DNA of 64,000 nucleotides from Pseudomonas sediminis (GCF_039555755.1 NZ_CP154631.1:1488001-1552000), one strand, 5' to 3'. Positions 55,150 to 64,000 are shown, numbered from the stretch's first letter. The notes: generated from the sequence alone by a model not told the origin. Made by a program: numbers and translations.

Positions 55150-57120
55150 GTGCCGATGCCAGACAATGCCTCCGCTCCGCTGCCCGATGTGCTCGCCGGC
55201 CCGCTGCTGCGCCGCCTGGAGCCCGGCCGCCTGGTACTGTGGCTGGTGGCGAGTCGCGAGCTGAGCCTGCAACTGTGGCTGCAGCCCGAAGGCCAGACGC
55301 AGCAGACACATGCACTGGACGAACACTGCCAGCAACTGCCGCTCGGCCGACACGCCGTGCTGCATCTGATCGACCTGCCCCTTACGCAGGTCCTGCCGCA
55401 AGACGTACGCATCGCCTATGACCTGCAGATCGTCGCTGACGATGATCCGCAAGGCATGCGCGACTGGGCACCGCACCTGATGCATGACGGCGCCGAGTAT
55501 GCCGATTTTGTCCTGCGCTCGCGTGTCGATCACCTGCTCCATGGCTCCTGCCGCAAGCCGCACCACGCTGCCGATGACGGCCTGCTCTGCGCCGACCGCC
55601 TGCTGGCAAGTCAGCCCGAAGCCAAGCAGCGCCCGGCCCTGCTGCTGATGAGCGGCGACCAGGTCTATGTCGACGATGTCGCCGGCCCGCTGCTGTGCGC
55701 CATCCACCAACTGATCGCCCGCCTCGGCCTGTTCGACGAATTTCTCGAAGGTGCCGTGGTCGAGGACAGCCAGGCGCTCTACGCCAACCCGGTCGGCTAC
55801 TACCAGCGCGCCGAACTACTGCCCGCGGTGAAGAGCAACCAGACCCTGCGCGACAAGTTCTTCGGCGGTGTGGAAAAGCCGGTCTTTACCAGCAACAGTG
55901 CCGACAACCACCTGGTGACCTTCGCCGAGATGATCGCCATGTACCTGCTGGTCTGGTCGCCGGTGCCCTGGACACTGATCAGCGAAAAGCAGCCGCCGCT
56001 GGATGAAGAACAACAGCAGCGTTACGCCAACGAGCGCGAGCGTATCGATGCGTTCCGCCGGAATCTCGGCCAGGTCGCGCGGGTATTCGCCCACCTGCCG
56101 ACATTGATGATCTTCGACGACCACGACGTCACCGATGACTGGAACCTCTCCGCGCGCTGGGAGCAGACCGCTTATGGCCATCCGTTCTCCAAGCGCATCA
56201 TCGGCAACGCCCTGCTTGCCTACCTGCTGTGCCAGGGCTGGGGCAACAACCCGGACGTGTTCGAGGAACCGCTGCAGGCCTTTCGCGAACTGCTTGAGCA
56301 GCGCCAGGACGACCATCTGCAGGCCAAGGCGCAGGATGCGCTGATCGACCAGTTGCTGCATTTCGAACAGTGGCACTACGTGCTGCCGAGCACGCCGGCG
56401 CTGCTGGTACTGGATACCCGCACGCGGCGTTGGCGCAGCGAAGGGCACCTGTCGAAACCCTCGGGGCTGATGGACTGGGAAGCGCTGTGCGACTTCCAGC
56501 AGGCACTGCTCGATCACCCCAGCTGCATCATCGTTTCAGCAGCGCCCATGTTCGGAGTGAAACTGATCGAGGGCATCCAGAAACTCTTCACACTCGCCGG
56601 CCACCCGCTGATGGTCGATGCGGAAAACTGGATGGCCCATCGCGGCGCGGCCAGCGTGATGATGAACATCTTCCGCCATTCGCGTACGCCAAGGGATTTC
56701 GTCATCCTCTCCGGCGACGTGCACTACTCCTTCGTCTACCGCGTGAACATCCGCCACCGGCGCGCCAGCCCGACCATCTGGCAGATCACCAGCAGCGGTA
56801 TCAAGAACGAATTCCCGGCCGACCTGCTGGACTGGTTCGACCGCCTCAATCGCTGGCTCTACGCGCCCTGGTCGCCGCTCAACTGGCTGACCAAGCGCCG
56901 CCGCATGCGCGTCACCCCGCTGATCCCCGACCGTAGCCGCTCGGGTGAACGCCTGTGGAACAGCGCCGGCCTCGGCCAGGTGTTCTTCGACGAACAGGGC
57001 CGGCCCAAGCGCATCCTGCAGCTCAACGCCGATGGATCGAAGCCGGTGACGTTCATCAGCGAACGCGAAGAGCAGCCGGCCCACGCCACTACGCCTCGCA
57101 GTCGCAATGCTGCGCCTTAG
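55150..57120 (+). CDS. PhoD-like metallophosphatase family protein
   Basis: A 656-residue protein. Metal-binding motifs are LMSGDQVYVDDV, MIFDDHDVTDDW and LSGDVHYSFVYRV, as in PhoD-like phosphatases/phosphodiesterases. There is no signal peptide, so it is probably cytoplasmic, unlike classical Tat-exported PhoD. The N-terminal part (about 1-120) is a beta-rich region. The start is GTG at 55150 or ATG at 55156; AGGAAG at 55140-55145 fits both loosely. It lies 55 bases after the Crp-like gene and may be co-transcribed with it. Confidence 0.83.
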   Translation: MPMPDNASAPLPDVLAGPLLRRLEPGRLVLWLVASRELSLQLWLQPEGQTQQTHALDEHCQQLPLGRHAVLHLIDLPLTQVLPQDVRIAYDLQIVADDDPQGMRDWAPHLMHDGAEYADFVLRSRVDHLLHGSCRKPHHAADDGLLCADRLLASQPEAKQRPALLLMSGDQVYVDDVAGPLLCAIHQLIARLGLFDEFLEGAVVEDSQALYANPVGYYQRAELLPAVKSNQTLRDKFFGGVEKPVFTSNSADNHLVTFAEMIAMYLLVWSPVPWTLISEKQPPLDEEQQQRYANERERIDAFRRNLGQVARVFAHLPTLMIFDDHDVTDDWNLSARWEQTAYGHPFSKRIIGNALLAYLLCQGWGNNPDVFEEPLQAFRELLEQRQDDHLQAKAQDALIDQLLHFEQWHYVLPSTPALLVLDTRTRRWRSEGHLSKPSGLMDWEALCDFQQALLDHPSCIIVSAAPMFGVKLIEGIQKLFTLAGHPLMVDAENWMAHRGAASVMMNIFRHSRTPRDFVILSGDVHYSFVYRVNIRHRRASPTIWQITSSGIKNEFPADLLDWFDRLNRWLYAPWSPLNWLTKRRRMRVTPLIPDRSRSGERLWNSAGLGQVFFDEQGRPKRILQLNADGSKPVTFISEREEQPAHATTPRSRNAAP

Positions 57121-57256
57121 GCTATGCACGAAAAGGGCCTGCGTTTGGTGATGCTGCGTTGAAAACGGGCTCGTGCGTGAGCCCGAGCAATCAGCTCGAC
57201 GACCTCTCGCCCAGCCCTCAGGAAAACTACCCATCACAGGTGAGGGCTTGCGGCAC

Positions 57257-58573
57257 TCAGCGCAGCTTCTCCAGCATCTGGTAGTACCACATGCCCGCCG
57301 CCAGCATCGGGTTGCCGAGCTGGTCACCCAGCGGCACCTTGATGTGTTTGCAGGCGGCGAAGGTGTCGTACTGCTCCAGGTCGCCGGTGATGGCCTTGGC
57401 CATGATCTCGCCCATAATGTGCGTGGTGGCCACGCCGTGGCCGGAGTAGCCCTGGCAGTACCAGACGTTGGACGAGAGCTTGCCCAGCTGCGGGATGCGG
57501 TTCATCACGATGCCCATGGCGCAGCTCCACTGGAAGTCGATCTGCACACCCTTGAGCTGTGGGAAGGTGCGCTCGATGCACGGGCGCAGTTCACCGGCGA
57601 TGTCGCGCGAGTCGCGTCCGGAGTAGTTGGCGCCGCCCCCGAACAGCAGGCGGCCGTCACCGGTCAGGCGGTAATAGTCGAGCACGAAGCGGCAGTCGTA
57701 CACCGCGAGGTCATGCGGGTTGATCGCCTCGATCAGCTCGGCGCCCAGTGGCGCGGTGGTGACGATGCCGCCCATGGCCGGGAAGATCATGCCCTTGAGC
57801 TTGCGCCGCTCCAGCTTGTGGTAGACGTCACCAGCCAGCAGCACCTGCTTGGCCTCGATACGCCCGCCCCTGGTGACCACCGCCGGGCGCGGCCCGTGGA
57901 CGATATCCAGCACTTCGGAGTGCTCGAAGATCAGCGCGCCCAGGCTCTCGGCGGCCTTGGCCTCGCCGAGGCACAGGTTGAGCGGGTGCAAATGCATGTT
58001 GCGGGTGTTCTTCAGCGCACCGCAGTACAGCTCGCTGCCCAGCTGCGCACGCACGCCAGCCGCGTCGAGCAGGGTGACATCGGCGCCCATACCGCGACGC
58101 AGCGCTTCGTCGTAGGTCGCCTTGAGCTCGTCCATATGGCTGGCTTTCATCGCCGTATGCAGATGACCGTGCTTGAGGTCGCAGTCGATGCCGTACTTGG
58201 CCACGCGGTTCTTGATGATCTCGTGGCCGCGCCAGCGCAGGTGCCAGATGAAGTCGTCCACCTCGTCGCCGAGGGTGTTGCGCATCTGCTTGCGCATGGC
58301 CTCGTCGCCGGAGAGGCTGCCAGTGACCTGGCCGCCGTTGCGCCCGCTGGCGCCCCAGCCGACCTTGTTGGTTTCCACCACGGCGACCTTGAGGCCGCGC
58401 TCGGCCAGCTCCACCGCCGTGGCGATGCCGGTGAAACCGCCGCCGATGATGGCCACGTCTACGGTCACACTGCCCTGTAGTGTCGGGTAGTCGCTCTCGA
58501 AGTTGAGCGAGGCCGAGTAGTAAGACGGCGCACGTTCGGCGGCGGGTTTGACGGGTTGCTTGATCGCGTTCAT
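57257..58573 (-). CDS. puuB: FAD-dependent gamma-glutamylputrescine oxidase (PuuB/PauB-like)
   Basis: A 438-residue flavoprotein of the DAO superfamily. FAD motif VDVAIIGGGFTGIATAVELAERG, then GWGASGRNGGQVTGSL, as in PuuB. It oxidises gamma-glutamylated polyamine, giving an aldehyde, ammonia and peroxide. It lies downstream of the gamma-glutamylpolyamine synthetase on the same strand, giving the first two steps of the gamma-glutamyl pathway. The exact polyamine (putrescine, cadaverine or other) is not determined. A REP pair lies between them. Confidence 0.88.
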   Translation of the reverse strand: MNAIKQPVKPAAERAPSYYSASLNFESDYPTLQGSVTVDVAIIGGGFTGIATAVELAERGLKVAVVETNKVGWGASGRNGGQVTGSLSGDEAMRKQMRNTLGDEVDDFIWHLRWRGHEIIKNRVAKYGIDCDLKHGHLHTAMKASHMDELKATYDEALRRGMGADVTLLDAAGVRAQLGSELYCGALKNTRNMHLHPLNLCLGEAKAAESLGALIFEHSEVLDIVHGPRPAVVTRGGRIEAKQVLLAGDVYHKLERRKLKGMIFPAMGGIVTTAPLGAELIEAINPHDLAVYDCRFVLDYYRLTGDGRLLFGGGANYSGRDSRDIAGELRPCIERTFPQLKGVQIDFQWSCAMGIVMNRIPQLGKLSSNVWYCQGYSGHGVATTHIMGEIMAKAITGDLEQYDTFAACKHIKVPLGDQLGNPMLAAGMWYYQMLEKLR

Positions 58574-58614
58574 TGCATGTCCTTGGGGTGCGTTTGCACC
58601 GATGAATCTGGGAT

Positions 58615-58683
58615 CGCGGCTGAAGCCGCTCCTACGATTCCGACGTGGTAGGAGCGGCTGGGCGGTACTTCGCTTCAGCCGCG
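58615..58683. repeat. REP pair with interrupted right arm
   Basis: Left arm CGCGGCTGAAGCCGCTCCTA (58615-58635). The right arm starts GTAGGAGCGGCT (58648-58659) and, after a 12-base insert, ends CTTCAGCCGCG (about 58673-58683). It lies between the two polyamine genes and may lower puuB expression. Confidence 0.8.
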
Positions 58684-58694
58684 ATGCTGTTCAG

Positions 58695-60062
58695 TCAGGC
58701 GTTGCTCAGGTACCAGCGCCAATCCTGCTCACCGACTTCACCCATGAACTGGCGATACTCGGCACGCTTGACGGCGAGAAAGACCTTGAGGAATTCGGCA
58801 CCAAAGGCATCACGCGCCCAGCTGGAGCGCTCCAGCGCCTGGATCGCCGCCGACCACTGGGTCGGCAGGTACTCCGTGGCCTGGGCATAACCGTTACCTT
58901 CGATCGGCGCACCGGGATCGAGGTGGTCACGAATGCCACGGTGAATCCCGGCGAGGATCGCCGCAGCCGCCAGATAAGGGTTGGCATCGGCGCCACAGAT
59001 ACGATGCTCGACATGCCGGGTATTGGCGGGCCCGCCCGGCACGCGCAGGCTGACGGTGCGGTTGTCCACACCCCAGGTCGGCGCCAGCGGCGCATAGCTG
59101 TTGGCCTGGAAACGTCGGTAGGAGTTGGCGTTGGGGCAGAACAGCAGCAGCGAGTCGAGCAGGCTGGCTAGCATGCCGCCCACTGACTCGCGCAGCAGCG
59201 GCGTACCTGCCGGATCCTCACTGGCGAACAGGTTATTGCCCTGCGCGTCGGCCAGGCTCACATGCATATGCATGCCGGTGCCGGCCAGGTGGTCGAACGG
59301 CTTGGCCATGAAGCAGGCCTGCATGCCATGACGGTGCGCCACACCCTTGACCAGGCGCTTGTAGCGTACCGCCTGATCCATCGCCGCCAGCACCGGGCCG
59401 TGCTCCAGGGTGATCTCCACCTGGCCGGGGGCGTATTCGGAAATCGCCGTGCGCGCGGGAATGCCCTGCGCCTTGCAGGCGGCATAGAGGTCGCGCAGGA
59501 AGGGTTCGATCTGTTCCAGTTCGCGCAGGCCGTAGACCTGGGTCTGCCGTGGACGGCCACCGTCGGCGTCCAGCGCCGGCTGTGGGCGCCCCTCGGCATC
59601 ACGCTTCTGGTCGAGCAGATAGAACTCCAGCTCGCAGGCCATCACCGGGTAATACCCCTCGGCTTCGAGCTGCTCGATCACGCGGATCAGCAACTGACGT
59701 GGATCAGCCGGCGTGGCCGGCAGGCCTTCAGTCGGGTGCATCGACACCTGCACGGCGGCGGTGGGCATCTGCCGCCAGGGCAGGCGAACCAGGCTGCCGG
59801 GCAGCGGATAGGCGCGGCAATCGATATCGCCCACCTCCCAGACCAGGCCGGAGTCCTCGACATCCTCGCCCTGGATGGACAGGCCGAGCATGGTGCTCGG
59901 CAGCGGCCGGCCGCTCTGGTACAGCGCCAGCAATTCCTCGCGGTGCAGCAGCTTGCCGCGCGGCACGCCATTGGCGTCGAGAATGAATAGCTCGATCAGC
60001 TCGATATCGGGATTGTTCGTCAGGAAGTCCTGAGCTTCCTGCACGGTGGCGAAAGTCGTCAT
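58695..60062 (-). CDS. puuA: gamma-glutamylpolyamine synthetase (PuuA/PauA-like, glutamine synthetase family)
   Basis: A 455-residue protein of the glutamine synthetase fold. It has the family motifs (AISEYAPGQVEITLEH, CFMAKPFDHLAGTGMHMHVSLAD, NSYAPLAPTWGVDNRTVSLRVPGG, EHRICGADANPYLAAAAILAG). It ligates glutamate to a polyamine with ATP, the entry step of the gamma-glutamyl pathway. The FAD oxidase gene follows. It differs from GlnA in length and in its shorter C-terminus, without the adenylylation Tyr segment. Confidence 0.9.
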   Translation of the reverse strand: MTTFATVQEAQDFLTNNPDIELIELFILDANGVPRGKLLHREELLALYQSGRPLPSTMLGLSIQGEDVEDSGLVWEVGDIDCRAYPLPGSLVRLPWRQMPTAAVQVSMHPTEGLPATPADPRQLLIRVIEQLEAEGYYPVMACELEFYLLDQKRDAEGRPQPALDADGGRPRQTQVYGLRELEQIEPFLRDLYAACKAQGIPARTAISEYAPGQVEITLEHGPVLAAMDQAVRYKRLVKGVAHRHGMQACFMAKPFDHLAGTGMHMHVSLADAQGNNLFASEDPAGTPLLRESVGGMLASLLDSLLLFCPNANSYRRFQANSYAPLAPTWGVDNRTVSLRVPGGPANTRHVEHRICGADANPYLAAAAILAGIHRGIRDHLDPGAPIEGNGYAQATEYLPTQWSAAIQALERSSWARDAFGAEFLKVFLAVKRAEYRQFMGEVGEQDWRWYLSNA

Positions 60063-60183
60063 GTTGCGCTCGCTTGCGCCAGTTCGGCGCTCGGTGTCCG
60101 CACGGCCCGTTCGATTCGTGAACAGGTTGCACAGGCAGACAAGGTGATAGCAGCGGCTGCGGGCATGGCGCAGCCATCGGTAT

Positions 60184-60345
60184 TCAGCGGGCGGGGACGG
60201 CGTCCGGCGGGCGGGCGTGGCGGCAATGCCACAGCGCCCAGAAGGCGAGAATGATCGTCAGCAGCGGGTTTAACCGCTCCAACAAGCGCCGCCGCGCGGG
60301 AGCGCGGTACAGCGGAACATGGACTTGGCAGGCCAGGGAGATCAT
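60184..60345 (-). CDS. possible 53-residue membrane peptide
   Basis: An ATG-started frame of 53 residues with a basic N-terminal half (LYRAPARRRLLERLNP) and one hydrophobic helix (LLTIILAFWALW), in the 440-base gap upstream of puuA on the same strand. No clear Shine-Dalgarno sequence and no recognised family. It could be chance. Confidence 0.3.
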   Translation of the reverse strand: MISLACQVHVPLYRAPARRRLLERLNPLLTIILAFWALWHCRHARPPDAVPAR

Positions 60346-60447
60346 GGTTTGGCAGCGTCGCACAGGGTTTGAGGTGCGTTAAATCGGGTTTTTCATACGT
60401 TTGGTTATGCGCCAGCTAAACAATTCACCGACTAACCGACACCGCCC

Positions 60448-60468
60448 CGTAGGGTGCGCCGTGCGCAC
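60448..60468. repeat. single GTAGGGTGCGCC repeat copy
   Basis: CGTAGGGTGCGCC followed by GTGCGCAC matches the arms of the inverted repeat at 43440-43496. It is a scattered intergenic repeat unit. Confidence 0.6.
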
Positions 60469-60503
60469 CGGCCTTCATTGCACGATAGATCGCGGCGCGA
60501 GCC

Positions 60504-62075
60504 CTACGGCTCCGGCCGATAGCCCAGACGCAAACCGCCCCAATGCTTGCCCAGCACCATGATCGGCACTGATAAGTCGTGCATCAGCTCGCCGGTATCG
60601 CGCATGTAGGTCTGCAGCAGCAGCGCCTGCTTGTGGCTGCCGCAGCGGATGCCGGTGCGGTCGTTGAACAGGCGTTTGCCACGGCTGCGGGTCGCGTCCA
60701 CCGCCGGGTCGCCGCTGGGCGGATGGTTGAACGCGGTGTTATGGGTCGGCACATAGCCTTCCGGAGTGGTGGAGATGGCGAAAACCAGCCCTTCATGGCG
60801 CTTGAGCAAGGGCTCCTGCAACGCCGGCAGCACCTGATCGGCATACTGATCAAAGCGCGTGCGGTACTTCTGAGGCTGGGTGCCGGCGATCGGCTGGTAA
60901 CGACGATCGAACAGGTCGTCGAGGCCGATGCGACCGGCCTGCAGGTCCTGCTCGAACTGCGCCGCGATGGCAGCGGCGCCTTCACGGGCCAGGTCAAAGG
61001 CGCGCTGGTGGTAATCATCCAGGCCCACTTCGGCGAGCTGCTCGCTGACCGTCTCGGCCTGGCCGACCAACTGTTCGGCAGCATCGGCCAGTTGCCGCGT
61101 CTGCCCTTCGCTGCCCTGCACGTCGTCCTGCAATTGCAGCGCAGCAGCCGACAGGCTGGCCAGACGCTGGTGGTTGTCCGCCGTGCCGGCGCTGATCTGC
61201 GCCACCTGCTGCTCGACTTCCTCGGCCTGGTCGGCAATACCGTGCAGGCGGCTGCCGGCCGTCTCGATCTGCTGCGCCGCCAGCTCCAGCTCGACGCTCT
61301 GACGCTGGATATGCGCAACCACCGCCGTGCTCTGCTGGCGAATGTCGGCGATCATCTGGCTGACTTCCTCGGTGGCACTGGCGGTGCGCGCAGCGAGGTT
61401 GCGCACCTCGTCGGCGACCACGGCAAAGCCCCGGCCCATCTCACCGGCGCGCGCGGCCTCGATGGCCGCATTGAGTGCCAGCAGGTTGGTCTGGCTGGCG
61501 ATGGACTGGATCACCTGGGTGACCTGTTCGATCTGTTCGGTACGGCTGCCGAGACCGTCGATCAGCTCACGGCTGGCCAGGGTCTGCGCGCTGAGTTGCT
61601 GCATGCGTTCGATGGCCTGATTGAGTTCGGCCTGACCGTTAGCGCTGGCATCACGCACATGGCGGGCCGCACTCAAGGTGTGCTCGGCACGAGCGGCGCT
61701 GTCCTGCTCGGTGTGGGTGATGGCCTCGGCGGCCTGGCTGACCTGCTGCACCGCCGTCAGTTGCGATTGCAGGCGTCCGGCCAGGTGCTTGACCGCATGG
61801 GCCACCTTGGCTGCTGACAGCGCGTTGTGACAGGTATGGCGCGACAGCCCGCGGCTGAGCTCGACGAAGTCAGCGCTGGCGACCTGCTCCGTGGCAGGCG
61901 AACCGTCGTCGCGGCGCTGCCATGGTCCCAGCCAGGGCCACAGCGCCAGCAGCAGGAAAGACAACACGCTGACATAGGGCGGTAGCTGCACCTGCTGGTA
62001 GACCAGCATCAAAGCAGCCAGCCCCAGGGCGTGGAGAAGACAGGCAACAGGTGAACGGACAAAGGCAGCTTGCAT
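60504..62075 (-). CDS. methyl-accepting chemotaxis protein with C-terminal sensor region
   Basis: A 523-residue chemoreceptor. Two close N-terminal membrane helices (about 12-30 and 35-52) leave almost no periplasmic domain. The signalling domain has the standard hairpin ([37 protein letters not shown]). After it, about 140 residues (from about 385) form a separate region ([21 protein letters not shown]... [20 protein letters not shown] ... RTGIRC), which looks like a cytoplasmic sensor placed C-terminally. The ATG at 62075 ([14 protein letters not shown]) is used. The ligand is unknown. Confidence 0.88.
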   Translation of the reverse strand: MQAAFVRSPVACLLHALGLAALMLVYQQVQLPPYVSVLSFLLLALWPWLGPWQRRDDGSPATEQVASADFVELSRGLSRHTCHNALSAAKVAHAVKHLAGRLQSQLTAVQQVSQAAEAITHTEQDSAARAEHTLSAARHVRDASANGQAELNQAIERMQQLSAQTLASRELIDGLGSRTEQIEQVTQVIQSIASQTNLLALNAAIEAARAGEMGRGFAVVADEVRNLAARTASATEEVSQMIADIRQQSTAVVAHIQRQSVELELAAQQIETAGSRLHGIADQAEEVEQQVAQISAGTADNHQRLASLSAAALQLQDDVQGSEGQTRQLADAAEQLVGQAETVSEQLAEVGLDDYHQRAFDLAREGAAAIAAQFEQDLQAGRIGLDDLFDRRYQPIAGTQPQKYRTRFDQYADQVLPALQEPLLKRHEGLVFAISTTPEGYVPTHNTAFNHPPSGDPAVDATRSRGKRLFNDRTGIRCGSHKQALLLQTYMRDTGELMHDLSVPIMVLGKHWGGLRLGYRPEP

Positions 62076-62439
62076 GACCGACCTCAGAGTTCTTGTTCTG
62101 GTGCGCGGCGAGGCGCTGTAGGCGGACGGGGTCACGGCGGGTTCTCTCCTTGAATATCCCACGCAACCTGGGCAGCAGGCTACGTGTACGACAGGCCCGA
62201 CGGAAAATCAGCGTATGCAGACCGGGCACCATGACCGGGATTCGAGCAGCTTGGAAGCACCAGCACCATAAAACTTTGGTAGCACACTGCCATGAATTTA
62301 GACGGTCAGGCCCGTGGTAGGCTGATAGAACACGCCGCCAGCGCAACCTTTGCCAGGTGTCCATCCACTGTATCGACGCCTAACCGTGCGACATTAGCGA
62401 ACGGCGGCAAGAGCAATGCCCCTCGGCTTCCATGGCCGG
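62076..62439. other. intergenic region, nothing recognised
   Basis: About 360 bases between the chemoreceptor start and the end of the flavoprotein gene. It should contain the chemoreceptor promoter. No gene, repeat or strong hairpin was recognised. Confidence 0.5.
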
Positions 62440-63516
62440 CTACCCCACCATGCGATGGCGTTTCACGAAACGCCGGTCCAGCCAGTCCTTGCAATGACCG
62501 TACAGCTGCCCGCCTGCACTCCAGTCGTGCCACCCGAGCAGCGCTCCGCCGTCGCCAGTGGCGAGCAGAGCCAGACTCTGCCACTGCGCGCGATATGGAC
62601 GTAACGGACGCCCCTGAAGCGCGGCCTGCAAATTGAAGCTCAGTACCGGTGCCTGGCGCACCGCGAAACGGCCGCTGCGGCGCATACCATCGAGGCTGGC
62701 GCTATCGCCGACGGCGAATATCTGCGCGTGGGACTCGCACTGCAGGGTCGGACGAATGGCGATGAAGCCGGCGGCGTCGCTGGCCAGTTGGCTCGCCGTC
62801 AGCCATGGCCATGGGCGTGCACCACTGGCCAGCAACAGGCGCCGTCCACGCCACACCGGTTCATCGCCGCTGAGCAGCCAGTCGTCTTCGATGCGGCCGA
62901 TTGGGCAATGCTCGCGCACCTGCACGCCGCGCTGGCGCAAGTGCCCCAGCGCGCGCAGGCGCAGCCCGGGGGCCAGCCCGTCGAGCAACGATCCGCCACA
63001 GAACAGCGCCAGCGCCGGCACCTTGTCGGCCAGCGCCAGGGCCAGTTCCACCCCACCAGCGCCACCACCGAGAATCGCCATGCGGCGTGGCTCGGCCTGC
63101 CACTGCTGCCAGCCTTCGAGCAGCCGCTCGATGGGTCTGGCAGCCAGCACCTGCATGCCATCGCCCTGCTGCGGAGGAATGGCCATACCGGCACCGACGT
63201 TGAGCGACAACCACTCGCTCTGCAGGCTACGACCATCGCCGAGTTGCAGGATGCGCGCATCGGCATCGAGCGCAGCGATCTCGCCCTCGATCAGGTCTAC
63301 CTTGGCCGCGCGGCACAGTGGCTGCAGCTCCACGCGGCAATCTGCCGGGCTGAAACGGCCACTGATCAGCCCCGGCAGCATGCCGGCGTACCAGGCTTCC
63401 GGGCCCGGGCTGAGCAAGGCGATACGGCCTGGCGGGCGCTCCACCAACGCCCAGCGGCGCAACACACCAAGGTGGGCATGGCCGGCCCCGGCCAGAATCA
63501 GGTCGTACTGGGTCAT
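62440..63516 (-). CDS. FAD/NAD(P)-dependent oxidoreductase, SelD-associated type
   Basis: A 358-residue flavoprotein with an unusual FAD loop GAGHAH (10-15), a second dinucleotide motif AILGGGAGGVELALAL and the C-terminal IFAVGDSASL FAD motif. The arrangement matches the pyridine nucleotide-disulfide oxidoreductase domain found fused to the N-terminus of selenide water dikinase SelD in many genomes, or free as here. No redox-active CxxC pair is visible. The reaction is unknown. A small ORF ends 3 bases upstream. Confidence 0.82.
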   Translation of the reverse strand: MTQYDLILAGAGHAHLGVLRRWALVERPPGRIALLSPGPEAWYAGMLPGLISGRFSPADCRVELQPLCRAAKVDLIEGEIAALDADARILQLGDGRSLQSEWLSLNVGAGMAIPPQQGDGMQVLAARPIERLLEGWQQWQAEPRRMAILGGGAGGVELALALADKVPALALFCGGSLLDGLAPGLRLRALGHLRQRGVQVREHCPIGRIEDDWLLSGDEPVWRGRRLLLASGARPWPWLTASQLASDAAGFIAIRPTLQCESHAQIFAVGDSASLDGMRRSGRFAVRQAPVLSFNLQAALQGRPLRPYRAQWQSLALLATGDGGALLGWHDWSAGGQLYGHCKDWLDRRFVKRHRMVG

Positions 63517-63519
63517 GCG

Positions 63520-63666
63520 TTAATTGCATCCGTCGCGGTACTGGCTCGGCACTTGTCCGGCACAGCATTTGAAAGCTCGATAGTCCAATTCATGCTCGTG
63601 CAGCAGGGCAGACCATTCTGCGGGCTCTGACGCCTGCCACGACACAGCAAAGTCACACTCGGGCAA
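63520..63666 (-). CDS. possible small Cys-rich protein without ATG start
   Basis: A minus-strand frame ending 3 bases before the flavoprotein ATG. It is open from 63735 and reads, from a TTG at 63666, LPECDFAVSWQASEP...DYRAFKCCAGQVPSQYRDGCN-stop (48 residues). A GTG at 63645 is another possible start. No ATG or good ribosome-binding site is visible. The close spacing and protein-like composition suggest a coupled small gene, but chance cannot be excluded. Confidence 0.33.
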   Translation of the reverse strand: MPECDFAVSWQASEPAEWSALLHEHELDYRAFKCCAGQVPSQYRDGCN

Positions 63667-63884
63667 AGAGAGTGTCGTTACACCTGCGTAACCGCAACCG
63701 TTGACCGCAAGAAACTTGTGACGTGCTGTAAGCCGTCATTCGTCGCGCGATCCAGACGGATGAGACTCGCAGCGCAATCATCACGCCAGTAGTCGGCTAG
63801 AATCCACATGCGCCCGACCGCTCCTCAGACAGAACAGTGTCCATCGGACTTCGGCGCCCTCGTAGTAGCCATGAGGCGCCCTGG

Positions 63885-64000
63885 ATGCTCCGCCCGTTTC
63901 GCTCACTGCTATTGCTGCTCTGCCTGGCCTGCGTCATACCTGCCTGGGCGGATAACGCGCTGCCGTTGCTCAAGCTCAGTGCCGCCGACCTGGTATCGCC
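63885..64000 (+). CDS. 5' end of an exported or membrane protein
   Basis: The frame from ATG 63885 has a classical signal peptide (MLRPFRSLLLLLCLACVIPAWA, cleavage after AWA), followed by DNALPLLKLSAADLVS, and runs past the window end. The family cannot be recognised from 38 residues. It is divergent from the flavoprotein gene. Confidence 0.75.
   Translation, partial: MLRPFRSLLLLLCLACVIPAWADNALPLLKLSAADLVS

Larger units (their letters stand above)
60063..60503. other. intergenic region with small ORF and repeat
   Basis: This is the upstream region of puuA and the downstream region of the chemoreceptor gene. It contains a small possible minus-strand ORF (60184-60345) and one copy of a GTAGGGTGCGCC repeat (60448-60468) also seen downstream of modC. 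Nothing else was recognised. Confidence 0.55.

Overview
The window looks like chromosomal DNA of a gamma-proteobacterium of the genus Pseudomonas (or the closely related Ectopseudomonas). The evidence is the high GC content, the gene content (lsfA-ssuEADCBF, oscA-sbp-cysTWA, modABC, a gamma-glutamyl-polyamine pathway pair) and many short inverted repeats of the Pseudomonas REP type (arms like GTAGGAGCGGCTTCAGCC). No rRNA, tRNA, integrase, transposase or CRISPR array was seen. The species call is inference.

Layout. 1-8.5 kb: five same-strand signalling genes (GGDEF-EAL protein cut by the window edge, REC-HDOD protein, 1387-residue multi-PAS histidine kinase, stand-alone REC protein, Hpt-REC-REC-GGDEF protein). 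They look like one phosphorelay that ends in cyclic-di-GMP control. 8.6-17.5 kb: sulfur scavenging on the minus strand. This holds a sulfate-type ABC transporter lacking an ATPase gene (sbp/cysT/cysW-like), the complete ssu alkanesulfonate operon and the 1-Cys peroxiredoxin gene lsfA. 17.6-24.7 kb: a mixed stretch with a GNAT acetyltransferase, a chromate-type transporter, two MFS exporters, a zinc-ribbon protein, a methyltransferase and an AraC regulator.

24.7-38.2 kb: a large, mainly minus-strand catabolism/uptake cluster. It encodes a polyamine-type ABC transporter (binding protein, two permeases, and an ATPase in a second operon), a LysR regulator, an M20 deacylase, a DUF1028 protein, a flavin monooxygenase, an FMN alpha-hydroxyacid oxidase, a RidA-like protein, a quinone oxidoreductase, a GST, an unusual type II dehydroquinase-like protein and a D-2-hydroxyacid dehydrogenase. 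The substrate cannot be read from the sequence. This is the best candidate here for an undescribed pathway. It is bordered by a decayed AraC fragment (38.3 kb) and, further on, a decayed GMC oxidoreductase tail (40.5 kb).

38.6-51.5 kb: a LysR/DMT pair, the molybdate operon modABC with a ModE-like operator, a degenerate sigma54-type AAA+ protein, a small hydrolase, then the sulfur-starvation operon oscA, sbp, cysT, cysW, cysA, followed by an ArsR / ABM monooxygenase / TSUP exporter group. 51.5-64 kb: a small membrane protein and XRE regulator sharing a palindrome, a secreted protein of unknown function, an Mpo1-like membrane protein and Crp-family regulator sharing a perfect palindrome, a PhoD-like phosphatase, the gamma-glutamylputrescine oxidase and synthetase pair, a chemoreceptor with a C-terminal sensor region, a SelD-associated-type flavoprotein and the 5' end of an exported protein.

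Working together: both sulfate-type systems, ssu, lsfA and oscA form a sulfur-limitation island. The CysA encoded at 48.6 kb is the only sulfate-type ATPase in view and could serve both permease pairs. Domain and family calls come from reading motifs by eye. No database search was run.
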